Numbered from the stretch's first letter, positions 8,053-17,033 are shown. The stretch: 64,000 nucleotides of DNA from Rhodococcus sp. UNC23MFCrub1.1 (GCF_000686025.1 NZ_JMLQ01000001.1:806001-870000); one strand, 5' to 3'. The notes: generated from the letters alone by a model not told the origin. Made by a program: numbers and translations.

Positions 8053-9422
8053 GAGGTGGACTCCATCTGACGAGTGCGGGCGGAGGATGCGGCCCGGAAG
8101 ACCCAGCGCAGCGCGACGAAGCGCGTCACGGTGGCGACCAGGTTGGCGAGAACGAGAACGAGGAGCTCGACGTGCTTGGACGCACCCGGAGCCCACTCGT
8201 GCAGGGCGACGAGAGAACCGGCGGTGACGAGCCACCCGAAGGCGAACACCGCGAGACCCTGAAGATGATGCGCCGCAGCCCCGTCGGAGCCTCGGACCCC
8301 GAATGTGAAGGCTCTGTTGGCGGCGGTGTTCAGCACTGCGGTGACGAGGAGCGCGACGAAGTTGGCGCCCTGCGCGCCGAGGATCGTGTGCAGGATCAGG
8401 TACAGCACCGCGTAGGCGACAGTGCTGGCGACGCCGACGAGCGCGAACCGCACCAGTTGACCGATCATGCCGACGGGCACTCCCCTCAGTTCGGAGACCT
8501 CGGTGGTGGAGGCGGTGGACGACAGGGGTCCACGACCCAGGCTGAGACGCAGGTCCGCGATCGGGAGGGCGCCGGTCGCGAGCGCACGCCCGACGCGCCA
8601 GCAGCCCTTCAGATCGGCCAGTGCGGTGTCGACGATGTCCACGCTCGAGTCGGGATCGTCGACCCAGTCGACGGGCACCTCGTGAATGCGGAGACCGACA
8701 CGCTCCGCGAGGACGAGCAGTTCGGTGTCGAAGAACCACCCGGTGTCCTCGATCAGCGGAAGCAGTTCCCGGACGACCTCGGTGCGCGCGGCCTTGAACC
8801 CGCACTGAGCGTCGGAGAATCTGGTCCGCAGACCTGTGCGGAGGAGGACGTTGTAGGTGCGGGAGATGAACTCTCGCTTCGCCCCTCGCACCACTCGCGA
8901 GGACGAGGCGAGCCGGGACCCGATCGCGAGATCGGAATGGCCCGATGCCAGCGGAGCCAGGAGGGGCACGAGTGCACCGAGATCCGTCGACAGGTCGACG
9001 TCCATGTACGCGACGATGTCGGCCTCCGACTCCGTCCACGCCGCCTTGAGCGCGCGACCGCGACCCTTGTCGTCCAGATGTCGCACCGAGACACCGTCGA
9101 GCTCCCGGGCGAGGCGCTCGGCGATCGACCGTGTCGCGTCCGTGCTCGCGTTGTCGGCGACGGTGATCACCGTCGACCAGGGAACGTCGGCCCGCAGGAA
9201 GGCGTGCAGCCTGCGGGCACAGGCTTCGAGCGCGGCCTCCTCGTTGTACACGGGCACCACGAGCTCGACGGTCACCGTCCGCGCCGCACCCCCACCCGGC
9301 CCCGGCTCCCGCCCGCGCCCGGGCCCACGGCCTTCCCGCCCGTCACCGGCCGGCCTCCGGCCTTCCCGCCCGTCACCGGCCGGCCTCCGGCCTTCCCGCT
9401 CCACCACTGAGTTGGTTGTCAT
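8049..9422 (-). CDS. GT2 polyprenyl-phosphate glycosyltransferase fused to GtrA flippase-like domain
   Basis: 457 residues in two parts. A DPM1/GtrB-like GT2 domain (residues about 50-290: VELVVPVYNEE, the VAYMDVDLSTD metal site, SDAQCGFKA) should load a sugar onto polyprenyl phosphate. A C-terminal GtrA domain with four membrane helices may help flip it. The first 40 residues after MTTNSVVE are not GT2 sequence: they translate the 30-bp repeat array at 9330-9399 as a 10-residue repeat of the type EGRRPAGDGR. The true family N-terminus (TVELVVPVYNEE) follows. Operon partner of the GT39 gene. Confidence 0.88.
   Translation of the reverse strand: MTTNSVVEREGRRPAGDGREGRRPAGDGREGRGPGRGREPGPGGGAARTVTVELVVPVYNEEAALEACARRLHAFLRADVPWSTVITVADNASTDATRSIAERLARELDGVSVRHLDDKGRGRALKAAWTESEADIVAYMDVDLSTDLGALVPLLAPLASGHSDLAIGSRLASSSRVVRGAKREFISRTYNVLLRTGLRTRFSDAQCGFKAARTEVVRELLPLIEDTGWFFDTELLVLAERVGLRIHEVPVDWVDDPDSSVDIVDTALADLKGCWRVGRALATGALPIADLRLSLGRGPLSSTASTTEVSELRGVPVGMIGQLVRFALVGVASTVAYAVLYLILHTILGAQGANFVALLVTAVLNTAANRAFTFGVRGSDGAAAHHLQGLAVFAFGWLVTAGSLVALHEWAPGASKHVELLVLVLANLVATVTRFVALRWVFRAASSARTRQMESTS
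9330..9399. repeat. 30-bp-period GC-rich repeat array A (inside a coding region)
   Basis: CCTTCCCGCC recurs at 9331, 9361 and 9391 (last base changed), exactly 30 bp apart. The shared core contains CCGGCCTCCGG. The array lies in the 5' end of the GT2-GtrA gene and is translated in frame. Confidence 0.9.
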
Positions 9423-9516
9423 GCACCGAACACTCGTGCGCCGCCCCGGGACCGACCCGGGGCGAACCCGGGAAGTACCCGGGAGCCGATGCGGAGCCGA
9501 CGAATAGAGTCGGCCC

Positions 9517-9945
9517 ATGGCATCCGTGTTCAGCGCAATCATCGCCGGCGACATCCCGGGCCGCTTCGTGTGGGAGGACGACGACGTCGTCGGGTTCCTC
9601 ACCATCGCCCCGGTCACGCAGGGTCACACCCTGATCGTCCCGCGAGCCGAGATCGATCAGTGGCAGGACGTCGATCCCACGACCTTCGGCTCGCTCACGT
9701 CTGTCGCTCAGACCGTCGGCAAGGCCGTCCGGTCGGCGTTCGACGCCCCTCGGGCGGGTCTGCTGATCGCCGGTCTCGAGGTGCCGCACCTGCATCTGCA
9801 CGTGTTCCCGGCCTTCGACATGGCGGACTTCGACATCTCCGGCGCCGACACCTCCCCGTCGCCCGAGTCGTTGGACGAGGCGCAGGAGAAGATCACTGCA
9901 GCGCTCACGGCACTCGGCCACGGGCAGCACGTCCCCCGTCGCTGA
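9517..9945 (+). CDS. HIT-family nucleotide hydrolase
   Basis: 142 residues of the histidine-triad superfamily (HINT/Fhit-like). The motif HLHLHVFP gives His91-x-His93-x-His95, the AMP-binding and catalytic triad region, preceded by [10 protein letters not shown]. Such proteins hydrolyse phosphoramidates or adenylated nucleotides; the physiological substrate is unknown. A TAGAGT -10 box at 9505-9510 lies 6 nt before the ATG, so the mRNA is probably leaderless. Its 3' end overlaps the convergent lysG by 41 nt. Confidence 0.9.
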   Translation: MASVFSAIIAGDIPGRFVWEDDDVVGFLTIAPVTQGHTLIVPRAEIDQWQDVDPTTFGSLTSVAQTVGKAVRSAFDAPRAGLLIAGLEVPHLHLHVFPAFDMADFDISGADTSPSPESLDEAQEKITAALTALGHGQHVPRR

Positions 9946-10804
9946 TCGGTCGTCCGAGAACCGCCCGCGCGGCTCCGACGATCGCCGCGGCCACCGTGTC
10001 GAGCGCCGGCGACGACAGCGTCCATTGCTGCCAGTGAAGCGCCACGTCGATCACGGTGTCGTCGAGTTCGACGACGTCGAGTCCGCCGCGCTGCTGGTCC
10101 GGCAGCATGCCCCAGCCGAAGCCCAGATGCACGGCACGCGCGTACTCGGTGGACGACGGCACCAGGTGTCGCGGCGGCACCGACGCGGACACGCCGTGTC
10201 GCGAGAGGTAGCGATCCTGCAGCGCGTCCTTCTCGTCGAACACCACGACGTGGGCTCGGGCCAGGGCGTCCGGAGTGACGCCGTCGTCCAGGAATCGAGT
10301 CACGAACGACGGAGACGCGCAGGGGCGGTACCGCATCGAGCCGAGCCTGGTCGAGGTACAGCCGCGGACAGGTGTGTCCACGGACGTGATCGCCGCCGTC
10401 ACCGTTCCACCGCGGAGCAGTTCGGCGGTGTGGTCCTGATCCTCTCGATGGATGTCGAGGATCACGGAGCCCGCCAGTGGCGCGAGCGCCGGCAACACCC
10501 ACGTGGCCAGGGAATCCGAGTTGACGGCCAGCGACACCCGAGCGACGTCGTCCGCGGCGCGCAACTCCCGCACGGCGCCGTCGGTCAGAGTCTGGATCTG
10601 CCGGGCGAGCCGGAGCAGCACGACGCCGGACTCGGTCGGCATCACGGGCTTCGTGCGCGAGACGAGAACGGCACCGACCCGCAGTTCCAGCGCTTTGATG
10701 CGCTGACTCACCGCCGACGGTGTGATGTGCAGCGACCGCGCAGCCGCTTCGAACGTGCCGTCGTCGACGACGGCACGCAGGGCCTCGAGCTGGTCCGACT
10801 GCAT
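9905..10804 (-). CDS. lysG: LysR-family regulator of lysine/arginine export (LysG/ArgP type)
   Basis: 299 residues. The N-terminal helix-turn-helix ([27 protein letters not shown], residues about 14-40) is typical of the LysG/ArgP branch, followed by a periplasmic-binding-like effector domain. It is divergent from lysE with a 76-nt gap holding an inverted repeat. In Corynebacterium, LysG activates lysE when lysine or arginine accumulates; the same logic is expected here. Its 3' end overlaps the HIT gene. Confidence 0.9.
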   Translation of the reverse strand: MQSDQLEALRAVVDDGTFEAAARSLHITPSAVSQRIKALELRVGAVLVSRTKPVMPTESGVVLLRLARQIQTLTDGAVRELRAADDVARVSLAVNSDSLATWVLPALAPLAGSVILDIHREDQDHTAELLRGGTVTAAITSVDTPVRGCTSTRLGSMRYRPCASPSFVTRFLDDGVTPDALARAHVVVFDEKDALQDRYLSRHGVSASVPPRHLVPSSTEYARAVHLGFGWGMLPDQQRGGLDVVELDDTVIDVALHWQQWTLSSPALDTVAAAIVGAARAVLGRPISDGGRAARGRVP

Positions 10805-10817
10805 GATGTGAAGCTAC

Positions 10818-10843
10818 GCTCATCAGTCCTGAAAAACATGAGC
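10818..10843. promoter_or_regulatory. putative LysG operator between lysG and lysE
   Basis: GCTCAT (10818-10823) and ATGAGC (10838-10843) form a 6-bp inverted repeat with a 14-nt spacer. It lies between the divergent starts, the usual position for a LysR-type site. lysE has a TAGCGT -10-like box at 10870-10875 just before its ATG. Confidence 0.5.
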
Positions 10844-10880
10844 TGGACTACATCGTCGGGTTCGACCTAGCGTTCCGGTC

Positions 10881-11495
10881 ATGTCCTCCCTGTTCGTCGG
10901 CTTCGGTGTCGGCCTCTCCCTCATCGTCGCGATCGGCGCACAGAACGCCTTCGTTCTCCGTCAGGGCATCGCACGACAGCACGTGCTGGCCGTCGTCCTG
11001 GTGTGCGCTCTGTCCGACGCGGTCCTCATCCTCGCGGGAGTCTCGGGCATCGGCGTGGTCGTCGAGACCTACCCGACGGCTGTCACCGTCGTCACGGTCG
11101 CCGGCGCCGTCTTCCTCACCGTGTACGGACTCATGGCCTTCCGACGGGCACTGCGCCCGACGAGTCTGACCGTCGGCGGGAACGGAGCGAGTGTGTCGCT
11201 GCGGTCCGCGGTCCTCACCTGCCTGGCACTGACGTGGCTCAACCCGCACGTCTACCTCGACACCGTCGTCTTCCTCGGCTCCGTCGCCAATCGCGAGACC
11301 GGGTCAGCGCGCTGGTGGTTCGCCCTCGGCGCGACACTGGGCAGCATCGTCTGGTTCACGGCCCTCGGATTCGGCGCGCGATTCATGACGCCGATCTTCG
11401 CCAGACCCGTCGCGTGGCGTGTGCTCGACGTCCTGATCGGTGTGGTCATGCTCCTCATCGCCGTCGTCCTGGTCGAGGGGCTCGTCTCCGGCTGA
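10881..11495 (+). CDS. lysE: LysE-family basic amino-acid exporter
   Basis: 204 residues, about six membrane segments. The first reads VGFGVGLSLIVAIGAQNAFVL-like and carries the conserved GAQNAFV motif of LysE; TWLNPHVYLDT is a second family motif. It exports L-lysine and L-arginine. The divergent LysG-type regulator supports the substrate. The last 192 nt overlap, on the opposite strand, the open end of the sensor kinase gene. Confidence 0.92.
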   Translation: MSSLFVGFGVGLSLIVAIGAQNAFVLRQGIARQHVLAVVLVCALSDAVLILAGVSGIGVVVETYPTAVTVVTVAGAVFLTVYGLMAFRRALRPTSLTVGGNGASVSLRSAVLTCLALTWLNPHVYLDTVVFLGSVANRETGSARWWFALGATLGSIVWFTALGFGARFMTPIFARPVAWRVLDVLIGVVMLLIAVVLVEGLVSG

Positions 11496-12944
11496 CTCCA
11501 CCCGTCCACCCGGACGCCGGCCCGCCAGGGGCAGCTCCACGCGGAACGTCGCACCCCGGCCGGGCGCGCTCGCCACCGAGACCCGACCGCTGTGGGCCGC
11601 GACCAGCGCGGACACGATCGACAGACCCAGACCACTCCCGCCGCTCTCTCTCGTGCGCGAACGATCCGCCCGATAGAACCGCTCGAAGACGCGCTCGGCA
11701 TCGTCCTCGGTAAGTCCCGGCCCGGTGTCACGAACCTCCAGAACAGCTGTCTCACCGACGGTTCCGACCGCCACGGTGATCGACGCCGTCGGCGGGGTGT
11801 GCCGGAGCGCGTTGCCCACCAGGTTGCCGAGCACCTGGCGCAGACGCGCATCGTCCCCCAGCACCTCCGGCACGCCGCTGCCCTCGAGCACCTGCAGACT
11901 CACGGCTCGTTCCGGAGCCGTGGCGGCCGCATCGTGCACCGCGTCCGCTGCGATCACGAGGAGGTCCACGGGGCTCCGATCGAGCGGACGCTGGGCGTCC
12001 AGCCGCGCCAACATCAGCAGATCTTCGACGAGCAGACCCATCCGCGCCGACTCTCCCCCGATACGGGTCATCAGCAACTCGGTGTCGGTCATGGCCCCCT
12101 GCCGGTAGAGCTCGGCGAAGCCGCGGATCGTCGTCAGCGGGGTCCGGAGCTCGTGGGAGGCGTCGGCCACGAAACGGCGCATCCGGTCCTCCGACGCACG
12201 TGCCGCGTTCTCGGACTCGCGCGCCGCGTTCTCGGACGCCTCCGTCGCAGCGAAGGCGTGCTGGATCTGGGCGAGCATTCCGTTGAGTGCCGCGGACAGT
12301 CGCCCCACCTCGGTGCGTTCGTTCCGCTCGGGAACGCGTCGATGCAGATCCCCGGACGCGATGGCCGCGGCAGTCACCTCCACCTCCTGCAGCGGCCGCA
12401 GGCTCCGGCGTACCAGGAAGTACGCGGCGACACCCAGCACCGCCAGCACTCCGAGACCGATGGACAGTTGCAGAGTCACGAGCCTGGAGACGATGGCCTC
12501 GTTGCCCGCCAGCGGAATCGCGACCGTCGTCTGGCCGTCCCCGTTCGAGACGGTCACCGTGCGCCACGAATCGTCGGGATCGCCGACCGATCCGACAGTG
12601 GTCGGCGTGGCGGTCAGGACGCCGGTCAGATCCGGCTGATCGTCCCCGACATCGTTCACGGGAGTACGCACGGTGCCGTCCGCCGCCACCGAGCGGACGT
12701 AGAACGCCGTGGGCGGACGCTGTGGGTTCGCCTCCTCCGGGGGAGGTCCGAGGAACCGCTCCCCACGAGGCCTGGCCCAGCCGGACGCCGCCTCCATGAG
12801 CTGTTCGTCGACACGTTGGGTCAGCGTGTTCTGCAGTGCCGAGGTCACGGCCACACCCGAACCGACGAGACCGAGGGCGACGAGAAGCAGCAGCACCGAC
12901 ACCAGGGTGACGCGGAGCGGGACGGCGCGTAGGTGCCGCTTCAC
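11304..12944 (-). CDS. sensor histidine kinase of a two-component system
   Basis: 546 residues: first membrane segment (about 10-35), extracytoplasmic sensor, second membrane segment (about 165-190), HAMP, HisKA with the phospho-accepting His in VADASHELRTPLTTIRG, and a HATPase domain (NLVGNALRHTP, DTGPGLTEDDAERVFERFYR, GGSGLGLSIV). The catalytic part ends near residue 480 (VELPLAG). The remaining 63 residues, extremely rich in Asp, Glu and Arg, lie antisense to lysE and mirror its hydrophobic codons, so this tail is probably not a folded domain. The gene overlaps the response regulator by ATGA. Confidence 0.9.
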   Translation of the reverse strand: MKRHLRAVPLRVTLVSVLLLLVALGLVGSGVAVTSALQNTLTQRVDEQLMEAASGWARPRGERFLGPPPEEANPQRPPTAFYVRSVAADGTVRTPVNDVGDDQPDLTGVLTATPTTVGSVGDPDDSWRTVTVSNGDGQTTVAIPLAGNEAIVSRLVTLQLSIGLGVLAVLGVAAYFLVRRSLRPLQEVEVTAAAIASGDLHRRVPERNERTEVGRLSAALNGMLAQIQHAFAATEASENAARESENAARASEDRMRRFVADASHELRTPLTTIRGFAELYRQGAMTDTELLMTRIGGESARMGLLVEDLLMLARLDAQRPLDRSPVDLLVIAADAVHDAAATAPERAVSLQVLEGSGVPEVLGDDARLRQVLGNLVGNALRHTPPTASITVAVGTVGETAVLEVRDTGPGLTEDDAERVFERFYRADRSRTRESGGSGLGLSIVSALVAAHSGRVSVASAPGRGATFRVELPLAGRRPGGRVESAGDEPLDQDDGDEEHDHTDQDVEHTPRDGSGEDRRHESRAESEGREPDDAAQCRAEGEPPAR

Positions 12945-13657
12945 CGTCGCGGTTCCCGCAGGACGTAGCCGACGCCTCGCAGTGTGTGGATCAGCCGGGG
13001 TTCCGTCGTGTCGACCTTCCTGCGCAGGTACGACACGTAGGACTCCACGACACCGACCTCACCCCCGAAGTCGTAGTGCCACACGTGGTCCAGGATCCGG
13101 GGCTTGGACAGCACCGTCCCGGAATTGACCATGAGGTAGCGCAGGAGCGTGAACTCCGTCGGGGACAACGAGACGGGTTCGCCCGCCTTCCACACCTCGT
13201 GGGTGTCGTCGTCGAGCTCGATGTCGGCGAACGTCAGGCGTGACGGCTGCGCCTCCGGACCGCGCACCGACCGGCGCAGGATCACGCGCAGGCGCGCCAC
13301 CACCTCCTCGAGGCTGAACGGCTTGGTGACGTAGTCGTCCGCACCCATGGTCAGACCGGTCACCTTGTCCTCCACAGAGTCCCGTGCCGTGAGGAACAGT
13401 GCGGGCGCGTCGATACCGTCGGCGCGCAGTCGGCGGAGCAGCCCGAAGCCGTCCATGTCGGGCATCATCACGTCCAGGATCAACGCGTCCGGCCGGAAGG
13501 TCCGGGCGACGTCCAGAGCCGCGGGCCCACCCAGCGCCGTGCGGACCTCGAAACCCTGGAACTTCAGACTGACCGACAGCAGTTCGACGATGGTCGGCTC
13601 GTCGTCGACCACCAGTACCTTCGCCTCGGCGGTGGTCTGCGGTCGGGGAGTCGTCAT
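12941..13657 (-). CDS. OmpR/PhoB-family response regulator
   Basis: 238 residues from MTTPRPQ (an in-frame ATG at 13684 is an alternative). Receiver domain with acidic pocket VVDDE, phosphorylated Asp62 in LILDVMMPDMDG, and Lys in VTKPFS. A C-terminal winged helix follows (SPTEFTLLRYLMVN, RILDHVWHYDF, VESYVSYLRRKVD, RGVGYVLR). It is translationally coupled to the sensor kinase. Stimulus and regulon are unknown; the adjacent lysE and guanidinium exporter genes are separate units. Confidence 0.93.
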   Translation of the reverse strand: MTTPRPQTTAEAKVLVVDDEPTIVELLSVSLKFQGFEVRTALGGPAALDVARTFRPDALILDVMMPDMDGFGLLRRLRADGIDAPALFLTARDSVEDKVTGLTMGADDYVTKPFSLEEVVARLRVILRRSVRGPEAQPSRLTFADIELDDDTHEVWKAGEPVSLSPTEFTLLRYLMVNSGTVLSKPRILDHVWHYDFGGEVGVVESYVSYLRRKVDTTEPRLIHTLRGVGYVLREPRR

Positions 13658-13795
13658 GACGGAATTCTCGCTCACGAGTGCCATGGTGTCCGGCGTTGCT
13701 GGTTCCTGCCCGGGGTGTCGCTGTGAGGTTCCTGTGAGCCCCGATCCGGCGTCGTGTCCGCTTTGCTACCGTGGAGGACAGACTGCGACACAGAC

Positions 13796-13836
13796 CCGGA
13801 CGAGCGCACCGTACCCGGCCAGCGACAAGACGGTGC
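13796..13836 (+). promoter_or_regulatory. guanidine-III (ykkC-III) riboswitch
   Basis: The segment starts CCGGACGAGCGCACCGTACC and ends ACAAGACGGTGC, matching the compact class III guanidine riboswitch as I recall it: CCGGACGAG, CGTACCCGG and ACAAGACGG are the conserved blocks forming the pseudoknot. An AGGAG ribosome site begins 2 nt after it and the ATG is at 13855, fitting translational control by ligand. The downstream gene is an SMR exporter, the expected target. Confidence 0.88.
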
Positions 13837-13854
13837 CAGGAGAGTCGACTACTC

Positions 13855-14169
13855 ATGGCATGGATCATTCTGGTGTTGTCGGGCGTGTTCGAGGCCGTCT
13901 GGGCCACCGCACTCGGCAAGTCCGAGGGCTTCACGAAGCCCGTCGCCACCATCGTCTTCGGTACGGCGCTCGTCGTCAGCATGGGCGGTCTCGCCTTCGC
14001 CATGCGGACCATCCCGACCGGCACCGCCTACGCGGTGTGGGTGGGCATCGGCGCCTCGCTCACCGTCGTCTACGCGATGGTGTCCGGCACCGAGTCCGCG
14101 ACGCCGATCCGCATCGCCCTCATCGCAGGGCTCGTCGGGTGCGTCATCGGACTCAAGCTCGCCCACTGA
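13855..14169 (+). CDS. gdx: SMR-family guanidinium exporter (Gdx/SugE type)
   Basis: 104 residues, four membrane helices. The first carries the essential Glu in LVLSGVFEAVWATALGKSEGF; the WATALGKSEG motif marks the SugE/Gdx branch rather than drug-exporting EmrE. AYAVWVGIGA in helix 3 is also typical. Gdx proteins form antiparallel dimers exchanging guanidinium for protons. The guanidine-III riboswitch directly upstream makes the substrate call strong. The start is fixed by the conserved MAWIILVLSG N-terminus. Confidence 0.93.
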   Translation: MAWIILVLSGVFEAVWATALGKSEGFTKPVATIVFGTALVVSMGGLAFAMRTIPTGTAYAVWVGIGASLTVVYAMVSGTESATPIRIALIAGLVGCVIGLKLAH

Positions 14170-14177
14170 CCGCGCCC

Positions 14178-14224
14178 CCGGCCGTCCCGCCGTCCCATCC
14201 CGACCGGCCTCCGGCCTTCCCGCC
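14178..14224. repeat. 30-bp repeat family, degenerate partial array B
   Basis: GCCGTCCCGCC (14181-14191) and GCCTTCCCGCC (14214-14224) flank CCGACCGGCCTCCGG, the core of the family. It is intergenic, directly upstream of the TAGAGT -10 box (14231-14236) of the next gene. Confidence 0.75.
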
Positions 14225-14242
14225 GCGGGTTAGAGTGACCCC

Positions 14243-15115
14243 ATGAACTGGGTGTCCGCGGTCACACTGCCGGTGCGTGTCGGATTGGCCGTCGCCGAGT
14301 CGGCGGTCGGGGTGGCCGAGTCGGCCGTCGCGACCACCCGGATGGCGCTGGCCGCAGGCGCTTCCGGGTCACTCGACGCCATCACCCTGGCCAATCCTCG
14401 GAGCGGCCCGCTGCAGCTTCTCGGACAGTTGGCCGAGCTCACCTCCGACGACCGCGCACTGGGTCACGCGCTGCGGCCCGGTGGCCCGCTGGACCGACTG
14501 CTCGAGCCCGGTGGCGCCGTCGACAGGTTGACGAGCAAGGGCGGCACCCTCGATCGACTGCTCGAGCCCGGCGGTCCTCTCGAACGCATCCTGGCGGACG
14601 ACGGCCCCCTCACCCGAGTCCTCGCGGAGGACGGTGCGCTGGATCGCCTCCTCGCCGAGGGCGGTCTGCTCGATCGACTCACGGCCGTCGACGGACCCAT
14701 CGAGCGCCTCACCGCGAAGGACGGCCCTGTCGAACTCCTGACCAAGGAGGGCGGCGTGATCGAGGCGCTGACCCGTGAGAACGGGGTCATCGACAACGCC
14801 CTCGCCAAGGGCGGGCTCGTCGAGACGCTGCTCGGTGAGGAAGGCGCGATCCAGCGGCTGACGGCACGCAACGGTCCGCTGGATCAGCTCGTGACCGTCG
14901 CCGAGTCGCTGAGTTCGCTGGCGCCCAACCTCGAGCGCATGAGCGTCAGCGTGGAGATTCTGCAGGACACCGTGGACGTCCTCGCCGCTGCGGTGAACCC
15001 GCTCGGCGAGCTGGTGGGCAAGCTGCCGAGCCGCTGGGTCAAGAGTCGCGGCGCGGTCGAGCCCAAGACGGGCGAGGTGCGCGGGGCGCTGCAGGGTCCG
15101 GCCGTCGGCCGCTGA
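14243..15115 (+). CDS. decapeptide tandem-repeat protein of unknown function
   Basis: 290 residues, no recognised domain. Residues 1-70 are Ala/Val-rich and could be an amphipathic membrane-associating helix. Residues 81-220 are fourteen uninterrupted repeats of exactly ten residues with consensus G-G/P-x-L/V/I-D/E-x-L-L/T-x-x, for example GPLDRLLEPG and GPIERLTAKD; residues 71-80 look like a decayed extra copy. The C-terminus (220-290) is helical. Gly at position 1 and paired hydrophobics at 4 and 7-8 suggest a regular helix-turn or solenoid. A TAGAGT box 6 nt before ATG suggests a leaderless mRNA. No Cys or catalytic motif is visible. Confidence 0.8.
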   Translation: MNWVSAVTLPVRVGLAVAESAVGVAESAVATTRMALAAGASGSLDAITLANPRSGPLQLLGQLAELTSDDRALGHALRPGGPLDRLLEPGGAVDRLTSKGGTLDRLLEPGGPLERILADDGPLTRVLAEDGALDRLLAEGGLLDRLTAVDGPIERLTAKDGPVELLTKEGGVIEALTRENGVIDNALAKGGLVETLLGEEGAIQRLTARNGPLDQLVTVAESLSSLAPNLERMSVSVEILQDTVDVLAAAVNPLGELVGKLPSRWVKSRGAVEPKTGEVRGALQGPAVGR

Positions 15116-15127
15116 GCCTCGTGGGCG

Positions 15128-15832
15128 TCAGCGCGACCGGACGTGCTCGCCGAAGAAGGTGAAGACCCGAGCGAAGGCGTCCTCGGCCTGCTCGTGCTGA
15201 TAGCCGAATCCGGTGACGCGCATGACCAGTGCACCCGGACCCGATCCGAAGTCGTTCGCGAAACTGTGGCCGGCACCGGGATAGGTCACGACGTCGTGGG
15301 CAACGCCCTTGTCCTGCAACACCTTCTCGAGCTTCGGGCCCGCGCCCGGCAGCATCGGATCGCGCTTGCCGAAACTCGCGACCATCGGGCACGTGCCCTC
15401 GAGGGCCGACTCGATGTGACGGGGCAGGATGCCGTAGAACGGCGCGCTCGCCTCGAACCCCCGCGTCGCCAGCGCCAGAGCGAAACCTCCACCCATGCAG
15501 AACCCGACGATGCCCACCGCGCCGGTGGTGTCGGCGCGCGCGGTGAGGGTGTCGCGGCACGCCAGCAGGTCGTCCACCGCCCGGCCCGAGCGCGCGAGAA
15601 GCGACCGGAACACTCCTGTCACACACTTGGCGCGACCACCGCGGGCGTAGAGATCCGGCACCAACGCGACGTAGCCCTGGTCGGCGAAGCGCCGGGCGAT
15701 GGACCTGATGTCGTCGGTCATGCCGAACACGTCGTGCACGATCACGACGGCGGGCCAGGGCCCCTCCCCTGAGGGGATCTCGAGTGTCGCCTCGATGCGA
15801 TCGGTTCCGGTGTCGACCTCGATGACAGTCAT
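15128..15832 (-). CDS. dienelactone hydrolase-family enzyme
   Basis: 234 residues, alpha/beta hydrolase of the DLH group. Nucleophile Cys112 in GIVGFCMGGG, His near residue 197 in YPGAGHSF, and an Asp in SFGKRDPMLPG complete a Cys-Asp-His triad. DLHs open lactones such as dienelactone in chlorocatechol pathways, but many actinobacterial paralogues act on other esters and no pathway genes lie beside it. The start MTVIEVDTGTD is chosen because the frame upstream is unrelated sequence. It ends only 12 nt from the convergent repeat-protein gene. Confidence 0.85.
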   Translation of the reverse strand: MTVIEVDTGTDRIEATLEIPSGEGPWPAVVIVHDVFGMTDDIRSIARRFADQGYVALVPDLYARGGRAKCVTGVFRSLLARSGRAVDDLLACRDTLTARADTTGAVGIVGFCMGGGFALALATRGFEASAPFYGILPRHIESALEGTCPMVASFGKRDPMLPGAGPKLEKVLQDKGVAHDVVTYPGAGHSFANDFGSGPGALVMRVTGFGYQHEQAEDAFARVFTFFGEHVRSR

Positions 15833-15843
15833 ACCGGCCGACT

Positions 15844-16929
15844 CTAGCGACCCAGCGCCGTTCTCACGGTGTCCGACAGCAGGTTGCCGGCGTGCACGCT
15901 GAGACCGTCTGCGAGCCCGGGAACGGTGGCGCACGCCTGCTCCCAGCCCTGGTCGGCGAGAGCGAGAACGAACGGGAGCGTCGCGTTGGTCAGCGCCTGC
16001 GTCGACGTGCGGGGAACCGAGCCCGGCATGTTGGCCACGCAGTAGAAGATCGAATCGTGCACCGGGAAGGTGGGATCGTCGTGCGTGGTGGGACGCGAGT
16101 CCTCGAAACACCCGCCCTGATCGATGGCGATGTCGACGAGCACGGACCCCGCCTTCATCCGTGCGACCAGTGCGTTGGACACCACCGTCGGGGCCTTGGC
16201 ACCCGGGACGAGGACCGCCCCGATGACGAGGTCGGCGGCCACGACGGCCTGCTCGAGCTCCCACCTGTTCGACACCACGGTCTTGACCTGGCCGCGGTAC
16301 TGCGCGTCGATGGTTCGCAGCTTGGCGATGTCGAGGTCGAACACCGTCACGTCCGCACCGAGCCCGTGTGCCATCGCCACGGCGTTGGATCCCGACACCC
16401 CACCGCCGATCACCACCACCTTGGCCGGACTCACTCCCGGAACGCCGCCCATCAGCACGCCGCGGCCGCCCGTCTGCGCCATCAGGTGATACGCCCCGGC
16501 CTGGGTCGCGAGCCGGCCGGCGACCTCGCTCATCGGTGCGAGCAACGGCAGACTGCCGCCCGCGCCGGTCACCGTCTCGTAGGCGATCGCCGTGGTGCCG
16601 GACGCGACGAGGGCATCGGTGCATGCGGCCGACGCGGCGAGATGGAGATAGGTGAACAGGACCTGGCCCGACCGCAGCCGGTGGTATTCGGCCTCGATCG
16701 GCTCCTTCACCTTGAGCAGCAACTCGGCCCGCGCCCACACCTCGTCGGCCGAGTTCGAGATCTCCGCGCCGGCAGCCTTGAAGTCGTTGTCCGAGAACGA
16801 CGATCCCGCGCCCGCCTCGGTCTCGACGACGACGCGATGACCGTGCACGACCATGTCGTGCACTCCCGCCGGGCTCGCCGCCACCCGGTACTCGTGATTC
16901 TTCAGTTCCCGAGGTATGCCGATTCTCAT
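15844..16929 (-). CDS. ald: alanine dehydrogenase
   Basis: 361 residues, NAD-dependent interconversion of L-alanine and pyruvate plus ammonia. Begins [17 protein letters not shown], the family N-terminus with the substrate-contacting Arg and Lys region. The Rossmann loop [11 protein letters not shown] lies near residues 170-180, and YLHLAAS is also typical. The frame extends 24 codons further upstream without family similarity. It is divergent from an AldR-type regulator, which in mycobacteria controls ald in response to alanine. Confidence 0.94.
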   Translation of the reverse strand: MRIGIPRELKNHEYRVAASPAGVHDMVVHGHRVVVETEAGAGSSFSDNDFKAAGAEISNSADEVWARAELLLKVKEPIEAEYHRLRSGQVLFTYLHLAASAACTDALVASGTTAIAYETVTGAGGSLPLLAPMSEVAGRLATQAGAYHLMAQTGGRGVLMGGVPGVSPAKVVVIGGGVSGSNAVAMAHGLGADVTVFDLDIAKLRTIDAQYRGQVKTVVSNRWELEQAVVAADLVIGAVLVPGAKAPTVVSNALVARMKAGSVLVDIAIDQGGCFEDSRPTTHDDPTFPVHDSIFYCVANMPGSVPRTSTQALTNATLPFVLALADQGWEQACATVPGLADGLSVHAGNLLSDTVRTALGR

Positions 16930-16967
16930 GGTGCGCCCTTCGCCTCTACCGGATGACTCGTCATGTC

Positions 16968-17027
16968 CGATAATCGTGAACTTCGTTCGACCGAGCCGCA
17001 ATCGAAGTGACGATAATTTCGTAGACT
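16968..17027. promoter_or_regulatory. ald/aldR divergent control region
   Basis: Contains two direct copies of CGATAAT (16968-16974, 17011-17017) 43 bp apart and the inverted pair ACTTCG (16980-16985)/CGAAGT (17003-17008). TAGACT at 17022-17027, 6 nt before the aldR ATG, looks like a leaderless -10 box. These are plausible AldR sites. Confidence 0.5.
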
Positions 17028-17033
17028 GGCCTC

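Noticed and set aside
6034-8070. 678-codon open frame on the plus strand
   Set aside because: Exactly antisense to the GT39 gene; low-complexity His/Arg/Asp composition and no recognisable domain.
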